A DNA stretch of 64,000 nt from Flexibacter flexilis DSM 6793. Its GTDB lineage: Bacteria > Bacteroidota > Bacteroidia > Cytophagales > Flexibacteraceae. This document shows positions 53,304 to 62,028 of the stretch, one piece after another. Made by a program: the position numbers and the translations under genes. Location of the stretch: contig NZ_FOLE01000002.1 of the NCBI RefSeq assembly GCF_900112255.1, positions 255,854 to 319,853 of the forward strand, written 5' to 3'. Every line of letters begins with the position of its first letter. Position 1 is the first letter of the stretch. The notes beneath the pieces are model-generated. The model saw nothing but the letters and a program-made list of their open reading frames with translations, was not told the origin of the DNA and did no database searches.

Positions 53304-53383
53304 AAAATCAGGGGCTTGTAATTCCTAAATTAAAACTGTGCCAAATTAGTAAAAAAAGTTGGCTTCTAAATATTGCGGGCGGT

Positions 53384-53830
53384 TTAATGCTGCATCTTGG
53401 TTAACATGCGTTGTATGTGATTGCGGGCATTGAACATATTTTCGTAAACAGCCACGATTTTATGCTCACTATCAAGCAGATACGTAATGCGGCGCGTGAG
53501 TTTAATAATCGGCACAAGGGCTTTGTAGGCTTCGGCTACTTTGCCATCGGTGTCGGCCAATAACTCAAATGGCAATTGATGTGCTTTGCGAAAACGTGCG
53601 TGTGTAGCCACATCGTCGCGGCTGATGCCATAAACGGCCACGTCCAAACCTCTTAATTCGGCAAAATTGTCCCGAAATTCGCAGGCTTCCGCACTACAAA
53701 CACGCGAAAAATCTTTGGGATAAAAATATAAAATACAAGGCTTTCCTTTGATGGCCGAAAGGCTAAAAATTTGCCCGTCAGAAGTAGGTAAACTAAAATC
53801 TGGAGCTTGCTCGTTGATAGATAAAGGCAT
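53384..53830 (-). CDS. bcp: Thiol peroxidase, Bcp/PrxQ family
   Basis: 148-residue peroxiredoxin that reduces hydroperoxides. Peroxidatic Cys C45 and resolving Cys C50 are at the positions used by E. coli Bcp, in FYPKDFSRVCSAEACEFRD. The usual T-P-G-C active-site sequence reads S-R-V-C here, keeping a hydroxyl residue three positions before the Cys. Length is normal. It lies 80 bp upstream of the NUDIX gene, perhaps as an independent unit. Confidence 0.93.
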   Translation of the reverse strand: MPLSINEQAPDFSLPTSDGQIFSLSAIKGKPCILYFYPKDFSRVCSAEACEFRDNFAELRGLDVAVYGISRDDVATHARFRKAHQLPFELLADTDGKVAEAYKALVPIIKLTRRITYLLDSEHKIVAVYENMFNARNHIQRMLTKMQH

Positions 53831-54138
53831 TAGTAATTTGAATTAAACAAAAACATCAATTATCAGACAGTCAAACACTTACTGTTTTTTTATAAAAAAA
53901 AAATTTTACAAAACTACAAATATTCTATCAAAAAGCCACGCACAAATTTTGCATTGTTCTACTGTATTTTAAATAAAATAAAAACAAATATTTCTCGTTC
54001 ATCAAATAAAATGAACTGTCAATTTTTGTCATTTTTAAATTAAATTTCCAAAAAAAAGTATATTTTTTTGTTTGAGAAATAAACATGACTATTTTTACAG
54101 CGCAGTTTTAAATTTATAACTCCTTATCTTAAATTCCA
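53831..54138. other. AT-rich divergent intergenic region
   Basis: 308 bp between bcp (minus) and the small AT-hook-like gene (plus). It contains long A and T runs and the promoter at 54067-54097. Nothing else is recognised. Confidence 0.5.
54067..54097 (+). promoter_or_regulatory. Putative promoter of the small AT-hook-like gene
   Basis: TTTG (54067-54070), a 19-nt spacer and TATTTTTA (54090-54097, one mismatch to TAnnTTTG). Transcription would start near 54104, about 35 nt before the ATG at 54139. Confidence 0.5.
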
Positions 54139-54321
54139 ATGAAAAAATTAGCTAAAATCAGAGAAGAACTCGAGCAATTGATTCTTAAAGCAGAAACAAC
54201 AGAACAAATGAAAGCATTGTTCCGTTTGACAAAAGAAATCGACAACGTGTTGGCTCTTTATCCTGCTGAAGAAGAAACAGAAGTTAAATCTCGCCGTGGC
54301 CGTAAGCCAAAAGCTGAGTAG
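54139..54321 (+). CDS. Small basic-tailed protein with AT-hook-like end
   Basis: 60-residue protein. Residues 1-45 form an amphipathic charged helix (REELEQLILKAETTEQMKALFRLTKEIDNVL), and the tail SRRGRKPKAE contains an AT-hook-like RGRKPK core. Helix plus AT hook suggests a small nucleoid-associated or DNA-binding protein, but no named family is recognised. It has its own promoter and a strong terminator, so it is a stand-alone, probably well-expressed gene. Confidence 0.75.
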   Translation: MKKLAKIREELEQLILKAETTEQMKALFRLTKEIDNVLALYPAEEETEVKSRRGRKPKAE

Positions 54322-54345
54322 TTTTTTACAAAAAAACAATTACAG

Positions 54346-54384
54346 AACGCTATGTATTATGAATAATACATAGCGTTTTTTTAT
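54346..54384 (+). terminator. Strong terminator after the AT-hook-like gene
   Basis: A perfect 15-bp stem (AACGCTATGTATTAT 54346-54360 with 54363-54377), forming a TGAA tetraloop once the innermost pair opens, followed by a run of T. Confidence 0.9.
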
Positions 54385-54540
54385 GAACAATTATTTATTT
54401 TCGTATTTTATTTTTGATATTATTTATTTTGCTTTTGAGCTTTATTATTTTTTACTTACATAAAGTCTTTACTATTTTAAAATCACTTCCCAAAGCAATC
54501 TAATCAACTATCAATCAGTACAGTATAATTTCGTTCAGCT

Positions 54541-55446
54541 ATGATAAATTTTATTCTAATCGGCTTATGTATAGCCATTGGTGCACTCTTCCGCCAGTCA
54601 GGAACATTGCCCAAAGACGCACACAAAGGCATTAATGCATGGATTATTTATGTGGCATTACCCGCAGTTTCTTTCAAATATTTGCCTTATATCCAGTGGA
54701 GTACCGAACTTGTTTTGCCAGTAATTTCACCCATAATTATTTGGGCTGGTGCATGGCTCTGGATCGAGCTTTATAGCCGCCGACAAACACTCGACAATGC
54801 TACCATTGGCGGGCTAAAACTTACCACAGGATTGAGCAATACATCCTTTGTTGGATTTCCGCTTATTATGGCATATTTTAGCGAGAAAGAACTCGGAATT
54901 GCGATTATTTGCGACCAAATGACCTTCTTTTTATTCTCTACAGTTGGGCTAATGACGGCTGTAAATTCCTCCGACAATCATACTTTTTCTTGGGGAATAA
55001 TTACCCGAAAATTACTGCGTTTTCCGCCATTTTTGGGTTGTATTGCGGCCTTAATTTTACCTTTATGGATAGATATTTCACTAGCTGCACCGCTGTTCGA
55101 CAAACTGGCGGCAACCGTCGCGCCATTGGCTTTATTTTCGATCGGATTACAACTAAAACTCAAAGGCTGGCAATTGCAAATCAAACATATTTCCGTAGCA
55201 CTATGTTACAAATTATTGATAGCACCATTGCTTGTATTTGGGATTGTATTGGCCTTCGGTTTGCACGGACGCATCGTACAAATTAGCGTGTTTGAAGCCG
55301 CCATGCCTACCCTGCTTTCGGCCAGCATTATGGCCGCCGACTACGAACTAAATCCTGATTTGGTCAATCTCATTATTGGCATTAGTATTTTGGCCAGTTT
55401 GCTCACTACGGGCGGTTGGTGGTTTGTACTGCAAATGATTCAATAA
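54541..55446 (+). CDS. AEC family permease (auxin efflux carrier-like)
   Basis: 301-residue inner-membrane transporter with ten helices, of the AEC (auxin efflux carrier) family. Typical features are the N-terminal helix start (INFILIGLCIAIGALFRQSG), a GLSNTSFVGFPLI segment before helix 4 and a C-terminal EAAMPTLLSASIMA segment in the second half of the two-fold repeat. Bacterial relatives export malate, malonate or other organic anions; the substrate is unknown. Monocistronic by context. Confidence 0.9.
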   Translation: MINFILIGLCIAIGALFRQSGTLPKDAHKGINAWIIYVALPAVSFKYLPYIQWSTELVLPVISPIIIWAGAWLWIELYSRRQTLDNATIGGLKLTTGLSNTSFVGFPLIMAYFSEKELGIAIICDQMTFFLFSTVGLMTAVNSSDNHTFSWGIITRKLLRFPPFLGCIAALILPLWIDISLAAPLFDKLAATVAPLALFSIGLQLKLKGWQLQIKHISVALCYKLLIAPLLVFGIVLAFGLHGRIVQISVFEAAMPTLLSASIMAADYELNPDLVNLIIGISILASLLTTGGWWFVLQMIQ

Positions 55447-55470
55447 CAGTAAAATTCAATCTATTTCAAC

Positions 55471-55508
55471 AAAAAACGGCTACCATCTTCAAGAAAGAGG
55501 CAGCCGTT
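55471..55508 (-). terminator. Terminator after the outer-membrane-like gene
   Basis: On the minus strand a 10-bp stem (AACGGCTGCC with GGTAGCCGTT, one G-T pair, 14-nt loop) is followed by six T. It lies 24 bp past the stop at 55532. Confidence 0.8.
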
Positions 55509-55531
55509 CGCACTTATGTGTGTAGTTAGGG

Positions 55532-56314
55532 TTATTTGGGTGTAATCGTAATAATGGTGGTACGTGTACTAGAAGCACCGCCACAAGCCGAAAGCGGCAA
55601 AAGAAGCGTAGCAGCACAATTAAATACATTTACTTTGTTCTCAGGAATGGTTTTGTTGCTGCTATCTTGGTACGAATCCCACTTCAGATTCGAGAATGTA
55701 GCCACCAATTGCAAGCCAATACTTCTTTCGGAATCTGTCCAGTACAATGCGCCCTCAAACGTGCCGCCATCTCCTTTATATTTTTTCTTGTCGCGGCGCA
55801 ACCACTCGTTCATGAGGCTGAAACGCAAAAGCAATTTACCATCTTCTTTACCCGACGGATTAAGCAGCAAATGCGCCCCCACGCCACGTTGATTCCATGT
55901 TTTAGCCCCTTCAAACGAGGAAACATAAGGCGAAGGCATTTCCAAATCTGGAATCGTAATGTAATTGTATTGGCCGCCGACCATAATGCCCAAACGTTTC
56001 CCTAAATATCCGCCAAAAGCAAGCTTTGTATTAAAAACATTGCCTATTTTGTCGCTCTTCTTTACAGGCAAACCAAAATTCATATCCCAAAAAGCATGTC
56101 CACCAGCTGCCATTAAATTGAATGTAGCAACGTTATATTTGCGTTTTTGTTCGTAAGCACCTCCGCCTGTGGTAGAATTATAACCAGCCGCTCCTACTGT
56201 GGCCGAACCAAACGTATAACCCAAGCCGCCTGCCACGCCTTTCCATTGTCCGAATGCTTGTTGCCAACCGCCAACCGCCAACAACAAGGCCAACATGAGT
56301 ACATTTTTTTTCAT
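55532..56314 (-). CDS. Putative outer-membrane beta-barrel protein
   Basis: 260-residue exported protein: a signal peptide (NVLMLALLLAVGGWQQAFGQ) followed by alternating amphipathic beta strands rich in Gly and aromatic residues (GGLGYTFGSATVGAAGY, KLAFGGYLGKRLGIMVGGQYNY, LRFSLMNEWL, IGLQLVATFSNLKW). This is typical of an eight- to ten-stranded barrel. The Ser/Thr-rich tail (SACGGASSTRTTIITITPK) is unusual, lying outside the barrel pattern. No family or function is recognised. Confidence 0.6.
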   Translation of the reverse strand: MKKNVLMLALLLAVGGWQQAFGQWKGVAGGLGYTFGSATVGAAGYNSTTGGGAYEQKRKYNVATFNLMAAGGHAFWDMNFGLPVKKSDKIGNVFNTKLAFGGYLGKRLGIMVGGQYNYITIPDLEMPSPYVSSFEGAKTWNQRGVGAHLLLNPSGKEDGKLLLRFSLMNEWLRRDKKKYKGDGGTFEGALYWTDSERSIGLQLVATFSNLKWDSYQDSSNKTIPENKVNVFNCAATLLLPLSACGGASSTRTTIITITPK

Positions 56315-56461
56315 AAACTATCTTATATAATGTTTGCTTAAAAATTATTGGCCAAATTAGTTTTTGCTTTGGTTTTGAAAAAATATTTTACCAAAAACTA
56401 TTTGATTATTCCAAAAAATCAGACAATTGTAGTATGAAAATGCCGAATGATATGACATCGC

Positions 56462-56490
56462 TTTTCGGATACTAAAAATGTTTACCTTTG
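56462..56490 (+). promoter_or_regulatory. Putative promoter of rluD-tadA
   Basis: TTTT (56462-56465, one mismatch to TTTG), a 17-nt spacer and a perfect -7 element TACCTTTG (56483-56490). The expected start site is about 26 nt before the ATG at 56523. A second TATTTTTG lies a few bases further on. Confidence 0.4.
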
Positions 56491-56522
56491 TGGCCTTTAT
56501 TTTTGATTTTGAATAAAAACTT

Positions 56523-57575
56523 ATGAGCATGACCCAAACGACAGAAGAAGACTTCAATGAATTTTCGGACGAAGAAAATGGCCTTTTTGAACATTACAGA
56601 ATAGAAGTGGACAAAGGGCAGTCGCTCATGCGTATAGATAAGTTCTTGATAGACAGAATACCCAATGCTTCGCGCAACAAAATCCAACTGGCCATCGACA
56701 ATGGTTTTGTGTTGGTGAATACCCAAAAAATCAAAGCCAGTTATAAAGTAAAACCGCGCGATATTATCAGCATTTCGCTACCACAGCCGCCGCGAGATAC
56801 TACCATTTTGCCCGAAAATATTCCGCTTAACATTGTGTTTGAAGACGATGATTTACTTATCGTGAACAAACCTGCGGGCATGGTCGTGCACCCAGCCCAC
56901 GCCAATTATACGGGTACGTTGGTCAATGCCTTAGTGTATCATTTTCAGCAACTGCCGACCAGCCAAAACGGCGAAGGCCGTCCGGGTTTGGTGCATCGCA
57001 TCGATAAAGACACGTCGGGGCTGCTTGTGATTGCTAAATCGGAGCTGGCGATGGTGCATTTGGCCAAGCAATTTTATGACCACAGCATTGAGCGCACCTA
57101 CATCGCCCTGATTTGGGGCGAACCCGAACAAGACGCAGGCACTATCAACGTGCATTTGGGGCGCAGCTTCAAAGACCGCCGCGTCGTAGATGCTTTTCCT
57201 GATGGAAGTATTGGCCGCCACGCCATTACGCATTATCAGGTACTCAAGCGTTTGCGTTATGTTTCGGTGGTTAAATGCAACTTGGAAACGGGACGTACAC
57301 ATCAGATTCGCGCCCACTTCAAATACATTGGGCATCCGCTTTTTGGCGACACGACGTATGGCGGTGACCGCGTGTTAAAAGGCACACAATTCTCTAAGTA
57401 TAAGACTTTTGTAGAAAATTGTTTTCAGATGTTGCCGCGCCAAGCCCTGCACGCCAAGTCGTTGGGGTTTGTGCATCCGCGCACGGGCGAGTTCATGCAA
57501 TTTGATTCGGAGTTGCCGCAAGACCTGAGTGCTGTCATTCAGAAATGGGAACATTACATCGACTACAACGACTAA
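56523..57575 (+). CDS. rluD: 23S rRNA pseudouridine synthase, RluD/RluA family
   Basis: 350-residue enzyme that isomerises uridines in large-subunit rRNA. An N-terminal acidic stretch and an S4 RNA-binding domain (about residues 35-100, MRIDKFLIDRIPNASRNKIQLAIDNG) precede the catalytic domain. The catalytic Asp is D163 in HRIDKDTSGLLV, and VNKPAGMVVHPA plus GRTHQIRAHF are further family motifs. The presence of the S4 domain favours RluD over RluA. The stop overlaps the ATG of tadA (TAATG), so the two are translationally coupled. Confidence 0.95.
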   Translation: MSMTQTTEEDFNEFSDEENGLFEHYRIEVDKGQSLMRIDKFLIDRIPNASRNKIQLAIDNGFVLVNTQKIKASYKVKPRDIISISLPQPPRDTTILPENIPLNIVFEDDDLLIVNKPAGMVVHPAHANYTGTLVNALVYHFQQLPTSQNGEGRPGLVHRIDKDTSGLLVIAKSELAMVHLAKQFYDHSIERTYIALIWGEPEQDAGTINVHLGRSFKDRRVVDAFPDGSIGRHAITHYQVLKRLRYVSVVKCNLETGRTHQIRAHFKYIGHPLFGDTTYGGDRVLKGTQFSKYKTFVENCFQMLPRQALHAKSLGFVHPRTGEFMQFDSELPQDLSAVIQKWEHYIDYND

Positions 57576-58018
57576 TGGAGGCGGCAGATATTCGATTTAT
57601 GCAAATGGCCATGCAGCAGGCACGCGAGGCCGAGACCTTGGGCGAAATCCCGATTGGGGCGGTAATCGTGTGCCAAAGTCTGGTGATTGCCAAAGCCCAC
57701 AACCAAACCGAAATGCTCCACGACGTAACGGCGCACGCCGAAATGTTGGCCCTCACGGCAGCCGCTAATTTTTTGGGTTCTAAATACCTGAAAGATTGCG
57801 ATTTGTACGTTACCGTAGAGCCTTGCCCGATGTGTGCGGGGGCATTGTATTGGGCGCAATTGCGGAAAGTGGTCTATGCTGCTCCAGACCACAAACGCGG
57901 CTTTTCGGTGCTAAATAAAGCCTTGATGCATCCCAAAACCCAAGTAATTGGGGGCGTAATGGAGCAAGAAGCGAAAATGCTAATGACTGATTTTTTTAGA
58001 AAAAAGCGAAAAAACTAA
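57575..58018 (+). CDS. tadA: tRNA adenosine(34) deaminase TadA
   Basis: 147-residue zinc deaminase that converts A34 to inosine in tRNA-Arg(ACG). The zinc ligands and proton shuttle are H54 and E56 in THAEMLAL-type sequence (here AHAEMLAL) and C84 and C87 in PCPMCAGAL. The ATG at 57575 shares its A with the rluD stop and gives the normal N-terminus (MEAADIRFMQMAMQQA); an upstream in-frame start at 57545 would lie inside rluD. A guanine or other nucleoside deaminase is a less likely alternative. Confidence 0.92.
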   Translation: MEAADIRFMQMAMQQAREAETLGEIPIGAVIVCQSLVIAKAHNQTEMLHDVTAHAEMLALTAAANFLGSKYLKDCDLYVTVEPCPMCAGALYWAQLRKVVYAAPDHKRGFSVLNKALMHPKTQVIGGVMEQEAKMLMTDFFRKKRKN

Positions 58019-58313
58019 ATGAATATAGTACAATATTCGATTGTAATATTTTCAAAAAAAGTCTTAAAAGGTAATTAAAACTTACCACAATATTTAGTAA
58101 TTGATAGGTTCATTGCTTATATTTGCTAATGCTTCAGTTTTTAAAATTTTCAAAAACTCAAAATTAATAATACTTATAATCGCACATAACCAATTTTTTT
58201 TATAGTATTTACCTATTTACTTTAGATTTTTAGAATATAACCCGCTTCAAACACTTTCTTTCCTTTATTACTTTTATTCAAAATGATGTACAACAAAATT
58301 TAAAAATCAGGAA
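58019..58313. other. Intergenic region upstream of the NYN gene
   Basis: 295 bp, AT-rich. A plausible promoter is TTTA (58093-58096), a 21-nt spacer and a perfect -7 TATATTTG (58118-58125). That would leave a long leader of about 180 nt before the ATG at 58314. No riboswitch fold is recognised. No terminator with a good U-run was seen after tadA. Confidence 0.4.
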
Positions 58314-59276
58314 ATGGCAGATTTTAATGGGAAATTGACACGTATAGGCGTTTTTTACGATGGAAATTATTTTTCGCACGTAAGTAACTATTACAATTAT
58401 GAACACAGCCGTAAATCAAGACTTAGCATATCAGGGATTCATGAATTTGTAAGAAATCAAGTATCAAAAAAAGAAGGTGTAGAATTTGATTTGTGTAAAG
58501 TAGTAGACGCGCATTATTTTAGAGGCCGCCTCACATCTTACGAAGCCGAAGAGCAGAATAAATTATTAGCAGAAAGAATTTTTGATGATATTTTGATGAA
58601 TGAGGGCGTTGTAACACACTATTTGCCCCTTAGATCCAGAGACGGAAAGCGAGAAGAAAAAGGAATTGATGTTTGGTTGGCTTTAGAAGTATTTGAATTA
58701 GCAATTTACAAAAACTTTAATGTAGTAGTGCTCATTGCTTCGGACGGAGATTATGTGCCGTTGGCTCGCAAACTCAATACGCTGGGTATCAGGGTAATGG
58801 TACTTGGTTGGGACTTTGAATATACAGACAGCCGCACAGGCCGCCCGAAAAAAACAACTACATCTTTGGAACTTTTGCAGGAAGTGAGCTACCCGATAGC
58901 CATGCAAGAAATCATTGATACGAAGCTCAACAAATACGACCCAATCGTAGATAAACTTTTTGTACAAAAGGAACAATTCCAGCCTCGCCATAACACACCT
59001 TACGGCAACCCGCCTTCTGCGGAGCGTCCAGAATTTATACCGCCTTTTGAGCCTGCCATTCATACCGATGCAGGTACGGTAATTAGCACCATCAACAACC
59101 TTAAAAATGGCTTTGGTTTTATCAATTACGAACCAAAAAATTTATTCTTTCACTGGAGTAAAGTAATCAATGGCGATTTTGCGGACTTGCGCGAAGGCCA
59201 AAAAGTAGAATTTACGATTGTAATGGGAGACAAAGGTGATGAGATCGCGACAGACGTAAGCCCGATTTACGAATAA
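58314..59276 (+). CDS. NYN-domain ribonuclease-like protein fused to a cold-shock domain
   Basis: 320-residue two-domain protein. Residues 1-185 form a NYN/PIN-like nuclease fold: RIGVFYDGNYFSH with the first acidic residue, KGIDVWLALEVFELA, and VVVLIASDGDYVPLARKLNTLGIRVMVLG with the later acidic cluster. Residues 245-318 resemble a cold-shock domain: GTVISTINNLKNGFGFINYEPKNLFFHWSKV, then LREGQKVEFTIVMGDKGDEIATDV; the RNP motifs are recognisable but FFH replaces VFVH. A Pro-rich linker connects them. An RNA-binding, RNA-cleaving enzyme is the likely role. The gene is monocistronic. Confidence 0.85.
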   Translation: MADFNGKLTRIGVFYDGNYFSHVSNYYNYEHSRKSRLSISGIHEFVRNQVSKKEGVEFDLCKVVDAHYFRGRLTSYEAEEQNKLLAERIFDDILMNEGVVTHYLPLRSRDGKREEKGIDVWLALEVFELAIYKNFNVVVLIASDGDYVPLARKLNTLGIRVMVLGWDFEYTDSRTGRPKKTTTSLELLQEVSYPIAMQEIIDTKLNKYDPIVDKLFVQKEQFQPRHNTPYGNPPSAERPEFIPPFEPAIHTDAGTVISTINNLKNGFGFINYEPKNLFFHWSKVINGDFADLREGQKVEFTIVMGDKGDEIATDVSPIYE

Positions 59277-59298
59277 AAACAATATTGTATTACAAAAC

Positions 59299-59336
59299 GG
59301 CGCGGCCATGTTTTTATATAAAAACATGGCCGCGCC
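59299..59336. repeat. 38-bp perfect palindrome between convergent genes
   Basis: A perfect inverted repeat of 19 bp per arm with no spacer. The outer arm begins GGCGCGGCCATG and the centre is AT-only (TTTTTAT/ATAAAAA). It lies 23 bp after the NYN gene stop and 31 bp before the stop of the convergent TonB receptor. There is no U-run outside the stem, so it is not a textbook rho-independent terminator, although a hairpin in either transcript would be very stable. Confidence 0.85.
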
Positions 59337-59366
59337 TGCATTCTACCTGTTTGTAATAATCCAATT

Positions 59367-61409
59367 TTAAAATCTATACGAAAAACGCACTAACACTTCG
59401 CGTGGATTGTTGGGCATGGCCGTATGTCCGCCTGCGTTGTAATAGTTGCAAATCAATGGGTTAGACGCATTTAATAAATTATAGCCGCTCAAAACTACCG
59501 ATAAGTTAGGAATCAAGAAATCCACGTAACGCACCGAAAAATTAAGCAAAGCCGTTGGTTTGTACTCTTTCAATTCACCCAACCCCGACAAGTCAGCTGG
59601 TGCATAACCATAGCGTTTGCCCAACCAATTCAAGCTTGGCGCAAGGCTCATTTTTTTCGTAACATTCCAACCCAACACCAAATTAACTTTGTGTTGTGCC
59701 GCTCCCAAAATTGCCCCGTCGTGGCCTTCCACCGAATAAATACCGATTTGAGTTTTATTGGCTTTGGTGTAATAGGCATAATTGGCCGTTAGGAATAAAC
59801 CATCTTTTTTGTAACGATATTCTGCCTCTATGCCTTGGCTGCCTGTTTTGGGCAAGTTTTTATATACTTCCACATCGTCCACGCTCGAATACACAATCAC
59901 TTTACGTGTTTCTATGTCGTATAAACTCATGGTTATCAAAGAGTTTTCGTCCAATTGATAACCTGCTTCCAATTCAATTACGGTAGATTTTTCGGGTTTG
60001 ATTCCTGCATTTTCGCTGTAATTGATATTTTCGACACTTGGCGCACGGAATGAGTTGCCATATAATAACTTAAAATGCCATTTGTCATAACGCTTCGTAA
60101 TGCCCACACGTGGCGCAAAAGCAGCTCCCGCGTGGCTGTGGTGGTCGTAACGTGCACCAACAGTAATATTTGCCCAGCGATATTTAAACAAACTTTGTGC
60201 AAAAACAGCAATGTTATTGTACGATAATTTGTCTTTACCGTTATAAAACATATCAGTTACTGAGTCGGTTTTGGCTATGTCTTGAAAGTATTCAGCTCCC
60301 GCAATTAGGTTTATTTTTTTCGTAAAATCATAACTCATCGTGCTGTTGAGCTTGTAACGTGCCACGCTGCGTTGATAAACTTCGTATTCGGTACTGTCGT
60401 CTGAAGCCACCTTGAGGCTGCTGGCACGTAGTTCCCAAGGTCGTTGAAATTTATAATTCAACTTGGTGGTAAGCTGCAAGTTGGGGCTAATATTGGCCTG
60501 ATGCTTGGCTTCTACAATCAATGTTTTGTAATTGTTGTCGTAGGCTTGCGGACGTACCTCATCAAAGCCATCACGGATTTGGGTGTTGTATTGCTCCAAA
60601 AATGTACTGACAGACAGGTTTTTATAGGTAAAAAGCAGATTGGCAGCCATCGTCTGAAAAGTTTGGTTGTCGCGCAAATCATAACTATTTCCATAAAAAT
60701 CACGGTATTTGCCTTCTCCTTGTTGCGCACGTCCCAGCCACGCTCCAGCCGCAAAACGTACGTTTTCATTGCCTACACCTGCCGTTACACTGGCCGTTTG
60801 GCGCATATAACCTTCTTTGCCCATGCCATTGGCGGCTGTTACTCGAAATCCATTGCGGTCAGCATTTTTGGTAATAATATTAATCACGCCATATTCGGCA
60901 AAACCGCCATAAATAGCCGAACCTGGCCCGCGAATCACCTCAATACGACGAATTTGTTCTACGGGAATGCGATTAGCTATCTGAATAGAAGCGTACATAT
61001 TTTCATTCAATTCCATTCCGTCGAGCATCAGCAAAATTTTCCCTTCGGTCGAAACATTCCCGCGCAAAACAATAGAATACGCGCCTTGCACGTCTGTTCC
61101 AAACTCCAAACCTGGTACCAGACGCAGCACGTCCACCAAATCGCGTGCGCCCGAAATCTGAATTTCATCATTACTAATGACACTCACAATACTGGGCGAT
61201 TTGCGCAAAGGCAACGGACGTTTGGAAGCGGCTTGCACCGACTCGTTTACATCTTTTTCCAGCTCACTAGAAATCCCCGAAGATTTAAGATTGAGTAGTT
61301 GTTGTAGCGAAACAGAATCCGCAGAAATAAGACTGTCTTTACTCGTTTGTGCCATGAGTATTTGGCTGTAAGCAAAGAAATGTATAAGAAGTAAAAATTT
61401 TCTTTTCAT
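59367..61409 (-). CDS. TonB-dependent outer-membrane receptor
   Basis: 680-residue receptor. The ATG at 61409 begins the signal peptide (MKRKFLLLIHFFAYSQILMAQ); three upstream codons start with TTG. There is no carboxypeptidase-like domain. A plug domain (SPSIVSVISNDEIQISGARDLVDVLRLVPG, then EVIRGPGSAIYGGFAEYGVINI) is followed by a barrel ending in FSYRF. This type often takes up siderophores, metals or cobalamin. It is 79 bp downstream of the YfiR-family gene on the same strand, so the two probably form one unit. Confidence 0.92.
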   Translation of the reverse strand: MKRKFLLLIHFFAYSQILMAQTSKDSLISADSVSLQQLLNLKSSGISSELEKDVNESVQAASKRPLPLRKSPSIVSVISNDEIQISGARDLVDVLRLVPGLEFGTDVQGAYSIVLRGNVSTEGKILLMLDGMELNENMYASIQIANRIPVEQIRRIEVIRGPGSAIYGGFAEYGVINIITKNADRNGFRVTAANGMGKEGYMRQTASVTAGVGNENVRFAAGAWLGRAQQGEGKYRDFYGNSYDLRDNQTFQTMAANLLFTYKNLSVSTFLEQYNTQIRDGFDEVRPQAYDNNYKTLIVEAKHQANISPNLQLTTKLNYKFQRPWELRASSLKVASDDSTEYEVYQRSVARYKLNSTMSYDFTKKINLIAGAEYFQDIAKTDSVTDMFYNGKDKLSYNNIAVFAQSLFKYRWANITVGARYDHHSHAGAAFAPRVGITKRYDKWHFKLLYGNSFRAPSVENINYSENAGIKPEKSTVIELEAGYQLDENSLITMSLYDIETRKVIVYSSVDDVEVYKNLPKTGSQGIEAEYRYKKDGLFLTANYAYYTKANKTQIGIYSVEGHDGAILGAAQHKVNLVLGWNVTKKMSLAPSLNWLGKRYGYAPADLSGLGELKEYKPTALLNFSVRYVDFLIPNLSVVLSGYNLLNASNPLICNYYNAGGHTAMPNNPREVLVRFSYRF

Positions 61410-61488
61410 AAAAAACAAATGATAGTCAATTGTTTAGGAAGGATTGACTATCATTTTTAGATAATATTAAACAATGTGTTCTATACTT

Positions 61489-62028
61489 TTATATTACGAC
61501 GGCAAAAGCGGTTAGCTCCGAAGATACGCGCAAGCCATGCTGTGTAATGGCCGATTTATTTAGCTCAAATTTTGTTTTAAAGTCGTCGTCGTCGTCAATA
61601 AAAAAGTTGATGTGCGAACCTTTTTTGGCCAAGCCCATTTTTTCGGATACTAATAATATAGGCTTTTGATCAATAATACCTTTAAGCTCAGCAATTTTAC
61701 TACTCTCCCCCGACGGCACAAATACAATATGACAATCTAAGGCTTCATAATTACTTTTTAAAGCGATCACTTTGACAGATTGTCCCTTAGAGGTTTTTCT
61801 ATTTACGACAGCTTTTTTAAATTCGGAGATAGCAGCAGGCGAATTACCCACCACGCCAATCACAAATTCTTCGCGGCTGGCCTCATTGGCTGGCCATTGT
61901 ATATATTGAGCAAAATTATAGATAAATAACGATGCTATTTTGTAATCCACCTTTTGCGCTTGCGCCTTACCCGAAGCAAGCAAAATAATCACCAATAATA
62001 AAGTCGAAATAAGTGGTATTTTTTTCAT
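61489..62028 (-). CDS. YfiR-family periplasmic protein (DUF4154)
   Basis: 179-residue exported protein. The signal peptide (KIPLISTLLLVIILLASGKAQAQ) was used to choose the ATG at 62028. The mature part fits YfiR/HmsC: KIASLFIYNFAQYIQWPA, FVIGVVGNSPAAISEF, CHIVFVPSG, and the C-terminal SHINFFIDDDDDFKTKFELN. The acidic run DDDDD is longer than usual for the family. In Pseudomonas YfiR restrains a membrane diguanylate cyclase; no such enzyme is nearby, but a TonB receptor is. Confidence 0.85.
   Translation of the reverse strand: MKKIPLISTLLLVIILLASGKAQAQKVDYKIASLFIYNFAQYIQWPANEASREEFVIGVVGNSPAAISEFKKAVVNRKTSKGQSVKVIALKSNYEALDCHIVFVPSGESSKIAELKGIIDQKPILLVSEKMGLAKKGSHINFFIDDDDDFKTKFELNKSAITQHGLRVSSELTAFAVVI

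Noticed and set aside
59299-59336. Ordinary rho-independent terminator
   Set aside because: No U-run follows the stem on either strand; listed as a palindrome instead.
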